The notes: generated by a model from the sequence alone, not told the origin. A stretch of DNA of 61,701 nucleotides from Verrucomicrobia bacterium UBA1200 (GCA_002309765.1 DBXY01000034.1:10623-72323), one strand, 5' to 3'; positions 1 to 7,637 are shown, numbered from the stretch's first letter. Numbers and translations: made by a program.

Positions 1-1267
1 AAACCAGCCGCACCGGCTCGCCCGGCGGATCAAACGCGCCCAGTCGCGGAGTCGGCATTTTGCCGTCCGCCGCCACCGCCGCCGTATAGCAAGCGACATG
101 CAGCGGCGTCACCAAAATGCGTCCCTGCCCGATGGCGGGCTGCGCCAACTGCAACGGCTTCTCCACCGCCGGCGCGTTGCCGGCGACAGATTTCAGCTCC
201 CCCACACTACCGGCGAAATAACGGACGGGAGCGTTCAACCCGGCCCGTTCCAGCAGGGAGTTAAACCGTCCCGTTCCGCACTGCACCCCCAGTCGGGCGA
301 AATAGACGTTTGACGAATGCACGATGGCCTGTTTCAGATTCATGTTGTTCCAACCCGGCCAAACCTGACCGTTGCGGGCGTAGGCGTAATACTCGCTGTC
401 GCGAATCGGCGCGGTGTGCGGTCCGGGCGTGTAACCGCTGCCGGGGCAATCCATCACCGGTTTTATTCCGGCGTCGAAAGCCATGCCCGCCACCAGCGGC
501 TTGAAGGTGGATCCGGGAGGATACAACCCCTGCACCGCACGGTTGAAGGCGCTTTTGGTTACGGTGTTGGTGAAGGCGGACTGCGGATGCCGGGGATCGA
601 AACCCGGCGAACTTACCAGCGCCAGCAACGACCCGTCGCGGGGATTCATCACCACCGCCGCCCCGGGACGGCCCTGAAACTGATCGTACGCGAACAGCTG
701 CAGCCGGGCATCGAGATTAAGCTCCACCTCCTTACCCTCCTTGGCGCGCGGGGTAAGGATGCGCTTGCTCAACGGCGGCTCGTCCGATTCCGGCAAATAG
801 CCGCTCAACAACGGGTCCTCCACCCGCTCCACGGCGGTAATCCCGTATTTGCAGTGGTAATAACCGAGCGGATGGGCGGCAGCGTCGCCAAGCGGATAGC
901 GGCGCGCCCAGATATCGCCACGCACCGGCGCGGCCAGCACCCGCCCGCGGCGGTCGAGAATCGGCCCGCGCAACACTTGTATCTCGGCGGCGTTGGCGCG
1001 ACGGTTGTAACGCCGCAGAAACCGCGCGAACTTGGGGTGCGAAAAGCCGAGCAGCTGCCAATACGCCTGATAGCAGAGTACGGCGACAAACGCCGCCGCG
1101 AAGATTATGCGAAGCAGAGTAAACGAGGTGGTTCCGCGCTTGGGCTTGGCGGTAATCGCCATCGAAACCACACCGATGGACAAAACGGCAAGAAACACCG
1201 CTTTAAGGATCTTTATCAGCACCGCCCCGGCCGCGCTGTTCAATAAACTCACGAAAGCTTCATGCAT
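1..1267 (-). CDS. Class B penicillin-binding protein (PbpA/FtsI-like transpeptidase), 3' end cut by window edge
   Basis: Peptidoglycan DD-transpeptidase acting in the periplasm. The visible 422 residues begin with ATG at 1267 and stay open to the left edge, so the C-terminus with the KTG motif is outside the window. Two hydrophobic N-terminal segments (about residues 8-38 and 50-70) precede a short dimerisation region starting near RGPILDRRGRVL. The transpeptidase domain then shows the active-site SxxK motif in PPGSTFKPLVAG (about residue 251) and the SxN motif in HSSNVYFARLG (about residue 316). The short N-terminal region resembles PbpA-type rather than full FtsI or PBP2 proteins, but the exact subfamily is uncertain. 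The start overlaps the dciA stop by 8 bases, so the genes are probably translationally coupled. A second class B enzyme, ftsI, lies at 17.7-19.6 kb. Confidence 0.88.
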   Translation of the reverse strand, partial: MHEAFVSLLNSAAGAVLIKILKAVFLAVLSIGVVSMAITAKPKRGTTSFTLLRIIFAAAFVAVLCYQAYWQLLGFSHPKFARFLRRYNRRANAAEIQVLRGPILDRRGRVLAAPVRGDIWARRYPLGDAAAHPLGYYHCKYGITAVERVEDPLLSGYLPESDEPPLSKRILTPRAKEGKEVELNLDARLQLFAYDQFQGRPGAAVVMNPRDGSLLALVSSPGFDPRHPQSAFTNTVTKSAFNRAVQGLYPPGSTFKPLVAGMAFDAGIKPVMDCPGSGYTPGPHTAPIRDSEYYAYARNGQVWPGWNNMNLKQAIVHSSNVYFARLGVQCGTGRFNSLLERAGLNAPVRYFAGSVGELKSVAGNAPAVEKPLQLAQPAIGQGRILVTPLHVACYTAAVAADGKMPTPRLGAFDPPGEPVRLV

Positions 1268-1814
1268 GGCCGGAATCGCCGGATGTCGGCATGGGGACCG
1301 AGTTGACCATCAGCCGGACCTGGCGGACCTGAAAACGGTCGCCGGCCAAATCGCGCACCGCCCGCTCGATATTTTTCAGATAAGCCCGGCGTATCTCGAA
1401 CAGCCGCACCGACGAGGTCACGTAAACGTAAAGGATGTCGTTCTCCCACTTTCCGGGCCGGGTAAAGTCCGTCACCTCCGGCGGCAGGATTTTCGTCCAA
1501 GCCTCCGTCAACTCCCCGATCCACGGACTGACTCCGAGATCGAGCCGTTTCAGAAGTTTCTCAATGGACTGGGCTATCTGCTGTTCTGAGGTCCGAGTCT
1601 CGCTGGGGTCGGTGTCAATCGGCAAACCGGGGATCATCACCTCAAACAGCTTGTCAACGCCTTGGTTGCGTTTGCGGTCGTTATCGGTCAATTCCCGACG
1701 CTTGCCGACGGGACGGGCATAAAAATCCTCCGGCGAAGGCGGAATCTCTTCACGCCAACCCTCCTCCCCGTTTTCGGGTGAAACATCATCGGCTTTGCGT
1801 TTCATGGCCCGCAC
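1260..1814 (-). CDS. dciA: DciA-like protein (DUF721), probable replicative helicase loader
   Basis: DciA proteins replace DnaC/DnaI as loaders of DnaB helicase in most bacteria. The 184-residue product has a polar N-terminus rich in Lys, Glu and Asp, then a DUF721-type core from about residue 90. The core contains a conserved Trp (EAWTKILPPEV), the signature-like stretch GKWENDILYVYVTSS and a helix RLFEIRRAYLKNIERAV. GTG at 1814 is the outer start; ATG at 1805 (residue 4) is equally possible and neither has a strong Shine-Dalgarno sequence. The gene sits between the HEAT-like membrane protein gene upstream and the penicillin-binding protein gene, which it overlaps by 8 bases. Family assignment is from pattern recognition of the core; function is inferred from the family. 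Confidence 0.72.
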   Translation of the reverse strand: MRAMKRKADDVSPENGEEGWREEIPPSPEDFYARPVGKRRELTDNDRKRNQGVDKLFEVMIPGLPIDTDPSETRTSEQQIAQSIEKLLKRLDLGVSPWIGELTEAWTKILPPEVTDFTRPGKWENDILYVYVTSSVRLFEIRRAYLKNIERAVRDLAGDRFQVRQVRLMVNSVPMPTSGDSGHA

Positions 1815-1825
1815 CCCGCGAACGG

Positions 1826-2635
1826 CTAGTCGTCATCGCCATCGTCAACTTCGGGCGGATTGTCCTTAAGCCATTCGTCGATGTTTTTCTTCGCTTCCTC
1901 GATCGTCTTGGACTCTTCGTCGGGCGAGATCACATCGTCGATCTCCTCCAGAATAACTTTGCGGGACTCCTCGTTTTCGGTAAGATCGTAGAGCGGGAGC
2001 AGCATTTCCAGCATCTGATGGTCGGTAAGGTCAACCGACGCATCGTCGATCAGCTCCTCAAGGTATTCCGGATCGACATCCAGCACCAATTTGGTGGCGG
2101 CCTCGTAAAGCCGGATTTTGGTGGGGGTGTCGTCGATTTCGTTAATGCGGCTTTCCCAAGAACCGCGGGCCGCCTCGCGGACCTCGTCATCGGGATCCAT
2201 CAATAGCGAAGTCAAGTCGGAAAATCCGGCGAACCCGGCGAAAGCCAACGATTCCGCCGCCTCTAAACGGGCTTCGTGGCTGTCGGAGGACAGCAGTTCA
2301 TGGGCGAGTTTGGCGACCGTCTCTTCATCGTCACCGCTCACCGCCTCGTCCAACGCCTCAAGTTTATTCCGCAGTTCCTCCGGCAATTCCTCCATCGCCT
2401 TAGCCTTCTCCGCCGGATCGCGCGCCGTCTTGACGGTTTTACGGTTGTTTGACGGATTGTTTTTCTTGGTGTTCGCGGGGGGTTTTGCGGTCTCAACCTT
2501 ATTGGTGGGTTGTGTCGGGTCCGTCTTAGGCACAGTGTTCTGGTTTTTACGGTATTTCAGCACGCCAAGCGTGGCGGCGGCAACCACCAGCAGCGCCAAC
2601 AGGATTATAGTGGTTTTTGAAGTGGGTTTACTCAT
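1826..2635 (-). CDS. Membrane-anchored acidic HEAT-like repeat protein, unknown function
   Basis: Not assignable to a named family. ATG at 2635 is preferred because AGAGG lies 8-12 bases upstream and the next residues form a signal anchor (TTIILLALLVVAAATLGVL). A Lys/Pro/Asn/Thr-rich linker (about residues 30-75) leads into an acidic all-helical region with HEAT-like pairs, for example LLMDPDDEVREAARGSW. The C-terminus is strongly acidic and ends in DDGDDD. The topology suggests one N-terminal membrane anchor with the repeats in the periplasm. The start overlaps the stop of the upstream gene (ATGAGTAA), and dciA follows after 11 bases, so the four genes from 3335 to 1 look like one operon. 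Architecture matches the upstream gene, suggesting divergent paralogues or partners. Confidence 0.7.
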   Translation of the reverse strand: MSKPTSKTTIILLALLVVAAATLGVLKYRKNQNTVPKTDPTQPTNKVETAKPPANTKKNNPSNNRKTVKTARDPAEKAKAMEELPEELRNKLEALDEAVSGDDEETVAKLAHELLSSDSHEARLEAAESLAFAGFAGFSDLTSLLMDPDDEVREAARGSWESRINEIDDTPTKIRLYEAATKLVLDVDPEYLEELIDDASVDLTDHQMLEMLLPLYDLTENEESRKVILEEIDDVISPDEESKTIEEAKKNIDEWLKDNPPEVDDGDDD

Positions 2636-3335
2636 CGGCGGTATCCTCTCCGTTTTGGGGTTGGGCAACATTGCCATCGTTCAGCTCGGTCACATTGCAG
2701 ATGTGCGCGGCATCGGTGAACGACGGATGGTCGCGCATCTTGGCGATTTTAACCAAATAGCCGTTTTTAATCTCTTCGGGGCGGTTCAGCATGTCGCTGA
2801 ACACCGCGTCCACCAGCTCCGGGTTTTCCTTGGGGTCCATCAGAATCGGCTCCATCATGGCGAACGACTCGTCCGGCAGCAGATTCAGCAGCGTCTGGAT
2901 TGCCACCATACGCTCGGACTCCGGGACTTTGGCGATCGCGGCTTTCGCCTTCTTGCCGCGCGAGGCCAGCGGTTCGCGGTTGTCCTCGCGCACCCAATCG
3001 TCCACCTGCGTCTCCCACTCCCGGACCGCCTTGATAACCAAGTCCTGCTCGTCCTCTTCCCCCGGTTCCGAATCGGCGGAGGAATCCCCGTCGGCTTCCG
3101 TTGCCTGGGCATCGCCAGCGGCAACGCGCTTCGCGGTTTTCTTGGCCACCGGTTTAACGTCCGTCCGGCGCGACGTTCCATCCCGCTTGGCGGGCTTGGC
3201 GACGGCTGTTCGCCCGTCACGGCGCGGCGAATCTTCATCCCCGCCGTCAGAACCGGCAAAGAAATCCTTGGCGATGTATGCTAAAATCAGCACAATCAGC
3301 GCAATCAAAAGCAGGTTGATAAATTTGCGAAACAT
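2628..3335 (-). CDS. Membrane-anchored acidic helical protein, unknown function
   Basis: A 235-residue product with no family I recognise. ATG at 3335 has GGAGA at optimal distance and is followed directly by a single transmembrane anchor (about residues 4-25, FINLLLIALIVLILAYIA). Residues 30-80 are a basic, Lys/Arg/Ala-rich linker and 80-100 are acidic. The rest is predicted helical with a stretch, LLNLLPDESFAMMEPILMDP, that resembles the LLMDP-containing repeat of the downstream protein. It is the first gene of the minus-strand operon ending in the penicillin-binding protein. It diverges from the plus-strand promoter at 3427-3456. Context next to dciA and a transpeptidase gene does not settle a role; a cell-envelope scaffold is only a guess. 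Confidence 0.68.
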   Translation of the reverse strand: MFRKFINLLLIALIVLILAYIAKDFFAGSDGGDEDSPRRDGRTAVAKPAKRDGTSRRTDVKPVAKKTAKRVAAGDAQATEADGDSSADSEPGEEDEQDLVIKAVREWETQVDDWVREDNREPLASRGKKAKAAIAKVPESERMVAIQTLLNLLPDESFAMMEPILMDPKENPELVDAVFSDMLNRPEEIKNGYLVKIAKMRDHPSFTDAAHICNVTELNDGNVAQPQNGEDTADE

Positions 3336-3426
3336 TACTATCGTCTCCACGATTAAAACAACGCCCTAAATGATAGCTTATTGGCGGCAAAAAATAAAGG
3401 CGAAAGTGAACTTTTGATAATAACCG

Positions 3427-3456
3427 TTGACAGGTGCGAATCCGCTAAGATATAAT
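3427..3456 (+). promoter_or_regulatory. Consensus sigma70-type promoter of the chaperone-effector unit
   Basis: A perfect -35 hexamer TTGACA (3427-3432) and perfect -10 hexamer TATAAT (3451-3456) are separated by 18 bases. Transcription should start near 3463, leaving a leader of about 255 bases before the chaperone start. No other full consensus match of this quality was noticed in the window. Confidence 0.72.
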
Positions 3457-3556
3457 CTTTTATGTAATCGCCTTATAGTGTGGTTTACGCCCATTCCGCC
3501 ACCTGTGCCGGATTGGCGTTTGATTGTAACCTTTGCGTGACCGTTGTGTAGTCTTT

Positions 3557-3664
3557 ATGAAGGAAGGTGAAAGCTTTATGCCTCAGACAGTTTCCGGTTT
3601 TCGAATGATCGCGGATTCAACGCTTACGGGTTGCGCGGCATTTTCGGCTTTGAGGTGTCCGTAA
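3557..3664 (+). CDS. Possible small ORF (28 or 35 codons) in the leader of the chaperone gene
   Basis: Within the long leader an ATG at 3578 follows GGAAGGTG at good spacing and opens a 28-codon frame ending in TAA at 3662-3664. An in-frame ATG at 3557 would extend it to 35 residues. The peptide has no recognisable family, motif or membrane segment. It might be a leader peptide or a chance frame. The rest of the gap from 3336 to 3717 holds the promoter and nothing else I can identify. Confidence 0.22.
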   Translation: MKEGESFMPQTVSGFRMIADSTLTGCAAFSALRCP

Positions 3665-3717
3665 CCTCCACGCTCAACGTGTTAAAGTCAAGATCAAGAC
3701 AAGAAGGGAGTAATGGT

Positions 3718-4185
3718 ATGGATCTGAAGGAGATCGCAGACGGATTGGCCGCTCAATACAACATCGAGGGTCTTTCTGTCGAAGACGGCGAAATGGCGCT
3801 TGAAATCGACGGGATGCCGATCCTGCTGGCCGAAGGCGAGGGGGCGGCGATTGTCATGACCGGTCTTGTCGGCGATGCGCCGTCCGAAGGAGGCGAGGCA
3901 TTCGCCAATCTGCTGCTTGAGGGGACGATGGGCCTCATGGATACGAAAGCCTTCGCCCTCGCGCGGAATCCGGAGACCGGCGCGTATGCGCTTGTCGCGC
4001 GCGTTCCGCAGGAGAACCTGACGTTCGATGCCTTTTCCGAAACGCTTGCCGATTTCGTGAACCTGCTCGAACAGTGGCGCGAGGCCCTTGAGGACTTCCG
4101 CCCCATTGCCGCCGAAGCCAGGGTTTTCGCCGAGGCGCAGCCGGATGCGAAGGAGCTTGAACGGTGCGGTTTCATGCAGGTGTAA
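3718..4185 (+). CDS. CesT-family type III secretion chaperone
   Basis: Class I type III secretion chaperones are small acidic cytosolic dimers that hold one or a few effectors partly unfolded for export. The 155-residue product has the family layout: an N-terminal helix (DLKEIADGLAAQYNIEGL), strands around a Gly-containing turn (MALEIDGMPILLAEGEG), a second helix (EAFANLLLEGTMGL), the strand pair FALARNPETGAYALVARV, and a long C-terminal helix pair with FVNLLEQWREALEDF. ATG at 3718 is chosen because the CesT fold begins there; another ATG at 3713 is out of frame, and AAGGGAG sits at 3704-3710. The gene is followed after 74 bases by a 924-residue ORF with its own strong ribosome site, the usual chaperone-then-effector order. 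No secretion apparatus gene is in the window. The family call is by pattern only. Confidence 0.75.
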   Translation: MDLKEIADGLAAQYNIEGLSVEDGEMALEIDGMPILLAEGEGAAIVMTGLVGDAPSEGGEAFANLLLEGTMGLMDTKAFALARNPETGAYALVARVPQENLTFDAFSETLADFVNLLEQWREALEDFRPIAAEARVFAEAQPDAKELERCGFMQV

Positions 4186-4259
4186 CCTTGACGGCAGGGG
4201 AATCTTCAGACGATTCATCAACAGGACAGTGACACATTCATTATAGTAAGGAGACGGAA

Positions 4260-7034
4260 ATGGGTATCGAGATTCAAGCGCGGTCACAGTATGACCAATT
4301 TACAGATTTCGCTCTTGATGCTGCGGCGGCCAAGAACGACAAGGCGATTGTCGATAGCGCGCGTCATGGGATGTCCATCGTGCCGAAGACCAAGTGGGAC
4401 TTTGTCGGCCACATCACCCGGAGCGCGGCTTCCCAAAAAGCGAACAATGACGTTCGGGAAATCTTCAAGGATTCCATTTTGGGAATGTTTGGCGTCAAGA
4501 CGACGGATAAACTCCCCCCATCGGTCCAGACTGCGATGAAGCTTGAGGATTACGATAAGGGCAAGCCGCTCACCGCGCGGCGTATTCTCGCCGTAAAGGA
4601 AGCCGTGGATACGTTCTTCGTGGACAAAGCGAAGAGTGTCGAGAAGGCGGCTCAAGATCAGGGGGTACGGCTGGACGACAATACGAGGAAGCTGATCAAT
4701 GAGGCGGTGAGGATGTGTTTTGACGATCAGGATGTCCTTGATGTGGTGACGATGAACATCAAAGGCGTCCTCTTCAAGGATGGAGGCACGGGAGAGGCGC
4801 GGGATGTGGAGGGAATCCGCGCAAAGGTTGTCGCCATCGCCGCCAATGTCGATGAGTTGCGCCAAGCCACCAAGGGTGATGACCGGGTGTTTGCGGCGGC
4901 AAAGGAATACTTGGGGACGTTGAAGGGCACGATCATTGACCCGCATTTGATCACGGGCATGGTGGGGACGGTCCAAAAAATGGATCTGGACGTCCTCAAG
5001 CGTCTCACCCCCGACGCCTCGGCGAAGGATATTCAGGATGCCGCCCTTGAGTTCCCCGAGATCGTTGATGAAGCGATGGATCTTTCCGGGGCTGCCAACT
5101 TTAAAGACGATGTGCCGGAACAGCGGGAAAAAAAGGCTTTATGCCGCGCGTTTCTCACCTGTCTGGTTTTCGCCAAAGGACTCGGCGAAGGGGTCTCGTC
5201 ACTCCATGAGTTGCAGCGCACGCTGGAAGGCGAGACCGCCCAGAAACTGAAGGCCTTCTATCGTGACGGTGCGGCCATCCTGAGGGATGATAATGCCGGT
5301 CCCGCTTTGGGCTTTATAACAGATGGAATTCCGGATTGTCCCGTCCAGGGGCGTTTCAATTCGCGCCAACTCAGCAAGGGGGAACGGCAGTGCATGGCGG
5401 AACTGATGGATGACAATCTACGGATGTTGGATGAATTGAAGTTGGTGCTGGATGATGTTTGCGGTAAGCAGAACAGGCCCATCGCGTCGATCACTGAACG
5501 TGTTTACCAGTCCGCGGTCGATCCCGATTTCACACTCATGGGGAGCATTGCCGACGAGGCGTTCAAGATGATGGCGGAGGATCGGCAGGAATATCTGCGC
5601 GGTGCCGTGAAAGGCAATGGAACCAGCGCCGATGCGTTACGGTTCATCTTGGAGCGGAAACTCAGCGAGCTCAAACCCAACAAGTCGGCCGATGGCATCC
5701 GGGAGTGTTGCCAGGATGAGATCAGGGATATGCTCTGCGCGAATATGGCCAAGAAGAGCAAGGAACTGGCGGGCGCCGGGGGTAAGGAGTTGTTCAAGGC
5801 CGATCAAACCGGTTTCACCGCAATGTTGCCCCATGGCGTGAAGCTCTCAAGCAAGTTTGTCGAGGCCCGGCGGCAGATTGCGCAATTCATCATAGGCGGG
5901 AAAGTTGAGCATTTCCACCAGCTTTCGCCCAGCGACCGGCAAAAGGTGTACATCGTTATGGCCCTTCTCTCCAAGGGAACAGTCGATGCGGCCTTCAAAG
6001 GACCTTCGCTCGCGCTCGCCGTGAAACCGGATAATGGCGTGATGCCGTCTGGCGAGAAACTGCCCGCGTTCGTCTGCACGGGCGATCCGGAAACCGATAA
6101 GATGGAGATTCAGATCGAATTTGACAAAGGCGATTTGAAACTCACGTTCAAGGGCCATCGCGACATACTTGAGTTGGAAACCCGTCCGGGCCTCAACAAA
6201 ACGAGTGGCCGTCCCCTGCCTGAAGGCATGTCATTGTCGCAGGTCATTCGTGAAGATGGCGGACTGGTCCCCGTCGGTGTGGATAAGGGAAGCTCGCTTG
6301 ATGTCAAGTTTGTCTTCAAGCTCGGGCAAGAGGAATTCAACCGCATCGCCAGCACGAAGGATTTCACGACCGATGCCTCAGCCGTGAACTGCAGCGGCTT
6401 CAAGATGTCGCCAACGGTCAACGGTGATGCCTCGCGAATCGCTCACCGCAGGAGCGCCCATTCCGCGGCGCCGCGTTCCCATGCCACCTCCCCGGAACCC
6501 GCTGTTCCGGCTGAAGACCCCAAACCGGCTGCCGCAGCCGCCTCGCCGGACAAGAGCGGCAAGAAAAAGGTAAGGGACTTCGCCGGGAACTTCTTCCGTA
6601 GCGAGGATGCCAAGGCCGCGAATGACGCCGAACGGGAGGAATTCCTTGAGGAACTCCATGACATATTCGGTCCCGTTATCCCCGATTCGGTCAAGGCAAA
6701 GATGAAACTTGAGGATTACGGTAAGGGTAAACCCCTCTCCCAGCATCGGATCAAAGTTGTCGAGGAGGCGGCCAATGCGTTCTTCGCCGATCAGGCCAAG
6801 GCCATGGAGACCGCCGCCGTTCTGCAAGGGTTGACTATGGATGATGATGTGCGCGAGCTGATCCATGTGGCGGTCATAACGTGCAAGAACGTTCAGGGAG
6901 CGATCGACTTCGTGATGGAGCATGCACGGGACGTTCTTCTGGATTCGGAACGGAATATGCTGCGTACGAACGATGCCATCGAGGCCATGGTCACCGAAGT
7001 GCGCCAGGCGCATGAGCTGACGATGGGTCTCTAA
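4260..7034 (+). CDS. Large candidate type III effector with duplicated terminal module
   Basis: A 924-residue, mostly helical, soluble protein with no signal peptide, no membrane segment and no family I recognise. AAGGAG precedes ATG 4260 at good spacing. Residues about 65-203 and 791-920 are homologous: both contain KLEDY(D/G)KGKPL (about 94-104 and 816-826), then a helix with AxxTFF or AxAFFADQAK, a D-D-x-x-R-K/E-L-I patch and a final helix ending in ELRQA or EVRQA. The middle (about 205-720) is unique. A Pro/Ala-rich linker (about 728-770) with a basic end (SGKKKVRDF) joins the second module. The effector role is inferred from the adjacent CesT-type chaperone and the absence of an export signal; no enzymatic motif was seen. 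It could instead be a structural or tethering substrate of the secretion system. Confidence 0.6.
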   Translation: MGIEIQARSQYDQFTDFALDAAAAKNDKAIVDSARHGMSIVPKTKWDFVGHITRSAASQKANNDVREIFKDSILGMFGVKTTDKLPPSVQTAMKLEDYDKGKPLTARRILAVKEAVDTFFVDKAKSVEKAAQDQGVRLDDNTRKLINEAVRMCFDDQDVLDVVTMNIKGVLFKDGGTGEARDVEGIRAKVVAIAANVDELRQATKGDDRVFAAAKEYLGTLKGTIIDPHLITGMVGTVQKMDLDVLKRLTPDASAKDIQDAALEFPEIVDEAMDLSGAANFKDDVPEQREKKALCRAFLTCLVFAKGLGEGVSSLHELQRTLEGETAQKLKAFYRDGAAILRDDNAGPALGFITDGIPDCPVQGRFNSRQLSKGERQCMAELMDDNLRMLDELKLVLDDVCGKQNRPIASITERVYQSAVDPDFTLMGSIADEAFKMMAEDRQEYLRGAVKGNGTSADALRFILERKLSELKPNKSADGIRECCQDEIRDMLCANMAKKSKELAGAGGKELFKADQTGFTAMLPHGVKLSSKFVEARRQIAQFIIGGKVEHFHQLSPSDRQKVYIVMALLSKGTVDAAFKGPSLALAVKPDNGVMPSGEKLPAFVCTGDPETDKMEIQIEFDKGDLKLTFKGHRDILELETRPGLNKTSGRPLPEGMSLSQVIREDGGLVPVGVDKGSSLDVKFVFKLGQEEFNRIASTKDFTTDASAVNCSGFKMSPTVNGDASRIAHRRSAHSAAPRSHATSPEPAVPAEDPKPAAAAASPDKSGKKKVRDFAGNFFRSEDAKAANDAEREEFLEELHDIFGPVIPDSVKAKMKLEDYGKGKPLSQHRIKVVEEAANAFFADQAKAMETAAVLQGLTMDDDVRELIHVAVITCKNVQGAIDFVMEHARDVLLDSERNMLRTNDAIEAMVTEVRQAHELTMGL

Positions 7035-7097
7035 GACGATGGCCTCTAAAAGCACCCCGCCCGCGTGAGCGTTCATCTTGATAGCTTTAGCCGTGTA

Positions 7098-7169
7098 GAA
7101 CGTGTAGAGCGTGTAAATCTTTGCGCCCTATGTGATCTTTGCGGCTAAAAATCGCTGTTGTTATAGGTA
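7098..7169. repeat. 72-bp direct repeat, copy 1
   Basis: Matches 7337-7408 at 71 of 72 positions, 239 bases downstream (the difference is T versus C in CTATGTGATC/CTATGCGATC). It begins within a 9-base periodic stretch (CGTGTAGAA, CGTGTAGAG, CGTGTAAAT) starting at 7092. The gap from 7035 to 7505 contains no gene; it is filled by these repeats, the palindromic element and the tRNA promoter. Confidence 0.9.
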
Positions 7170-7187
7170 AGCCAGCCGCCCACGCCC

Positions 7188-7391
7188 CGCGCGGGAATGT
7201 AAATGAGGATAACTTTGATGATTGCTTTCGCTATTGGGAGTCTCGGAGTTAAGGAGAAAATTCATCAATCTACTCATTCTCCAAAACTCCCAGCAGCGAA
7301 AGCAAGTAAGAGGAAATACAAGGAAGTTATAGGCAAGAACGTGTAGAGCGTGTAAATCTTTGCGCCCTATGCGATCTTTGCGGCTAAAAAT
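7188..7391 (+). repeat. Dispersed palindromic repeat element, copy A
   Basis: About 200 bases that recur in reverse complement at 32730-32924. From CGCGCGGGAATG onward the first roughly 160 bases differ at only about six positions; near the far end copy A has about ten extra bases. The core 7224-7303 is an imperfect palindrome, GCTTTCGCTATTGGGAG pairing with CTCCCAGCAGCGAAAGC, with a further GGAGAA/TTCTCC pair inside. No coding frame is conserved. It looks like a non-coding REP- or MITE-like element. Confidence 0.85.
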
Positions 7392-7408
7392 CGCTGTTGT
7401 TATAGGTA
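7337..7408. repeat. 72-bp direct repeat, copy 2
   Basis: Second copy of the 7098-7169 repeat with one mismatch. Its first 55 bases overlap the right part of the palindromic element, so the element is bracketed by direct copies of its own flank. Confidence 0.9.
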
Positions 7409-7463
7409 GGTAAGGGAATGGACAAACAAAACAAACATTTTGCTCCGGATTTCAAAGTGGAGG

Positions 7464-7492
7464 TTGATTTTTACGGCGGGTTTTGATACATT
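7464..7492 (+). promoter_or_regulatory. Probable tRNA promoter
   Basis: TTGATT (7464-7469) and TACATT (7487-7492) with a 17-base spacer place the start near 7499, a few bases before the mature tRNA 5' end at 7506. Confidence 0.45.
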
Positions 7493-7505
7493 ATTCACAT
7501 TTCTT

Positions 7506-7582
7506 GCCCCTGTAGCTCAGCTGGATAGAGCAGCGGATTTCTAATCCGCGGGTCGTGAGTCCGAATCTCGCCAGGGGCGCCA
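7506..7582 (+). tRNA. tRNA-Arg (anticodon TCT)
   Basis: Cloverleaf read by eye: acceptor GCCCCTG/CAGGGGC with discriminator G and encoded CCA (7580-7582); D arm GCTC/GAGC; anticodon stem GCGGA/TCCGC with loop TTTCTAA, giving anticodon TCT for AGA codons; variable loop GGGTC; T stem GTGAG/CTCGC. The T loop reads TCCGAAT, so position 55 is C (base 7561) where nearly all tRNAs have T (pseudouridine). The T stem also has one T-G wobble. All helices are otherwise intact, so it is probably functional. Confidence 0.93.
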
Positions 7583-7637
7583 ACACCAAAGCCCGGATGT
7601 TTTCATCGGACGGCATGGCGGAAAGGATTGTTTTGCT

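Noticed and set aside
7092..7408. Short regular repeats suggesting a CRISPR array
   Set aside because: Only two 72-bp copies plus a 9-base periodic stretch; no series of similar repeats with unique spacers and no cas genes.
7035..7505. Integrated element attached to tRNA-Arg
   Set aside because: No integrase gene and no second copy of the tRNA 3' end in the neighbourhood; repeats lie upstream of the tRNA, not at its 3' end.
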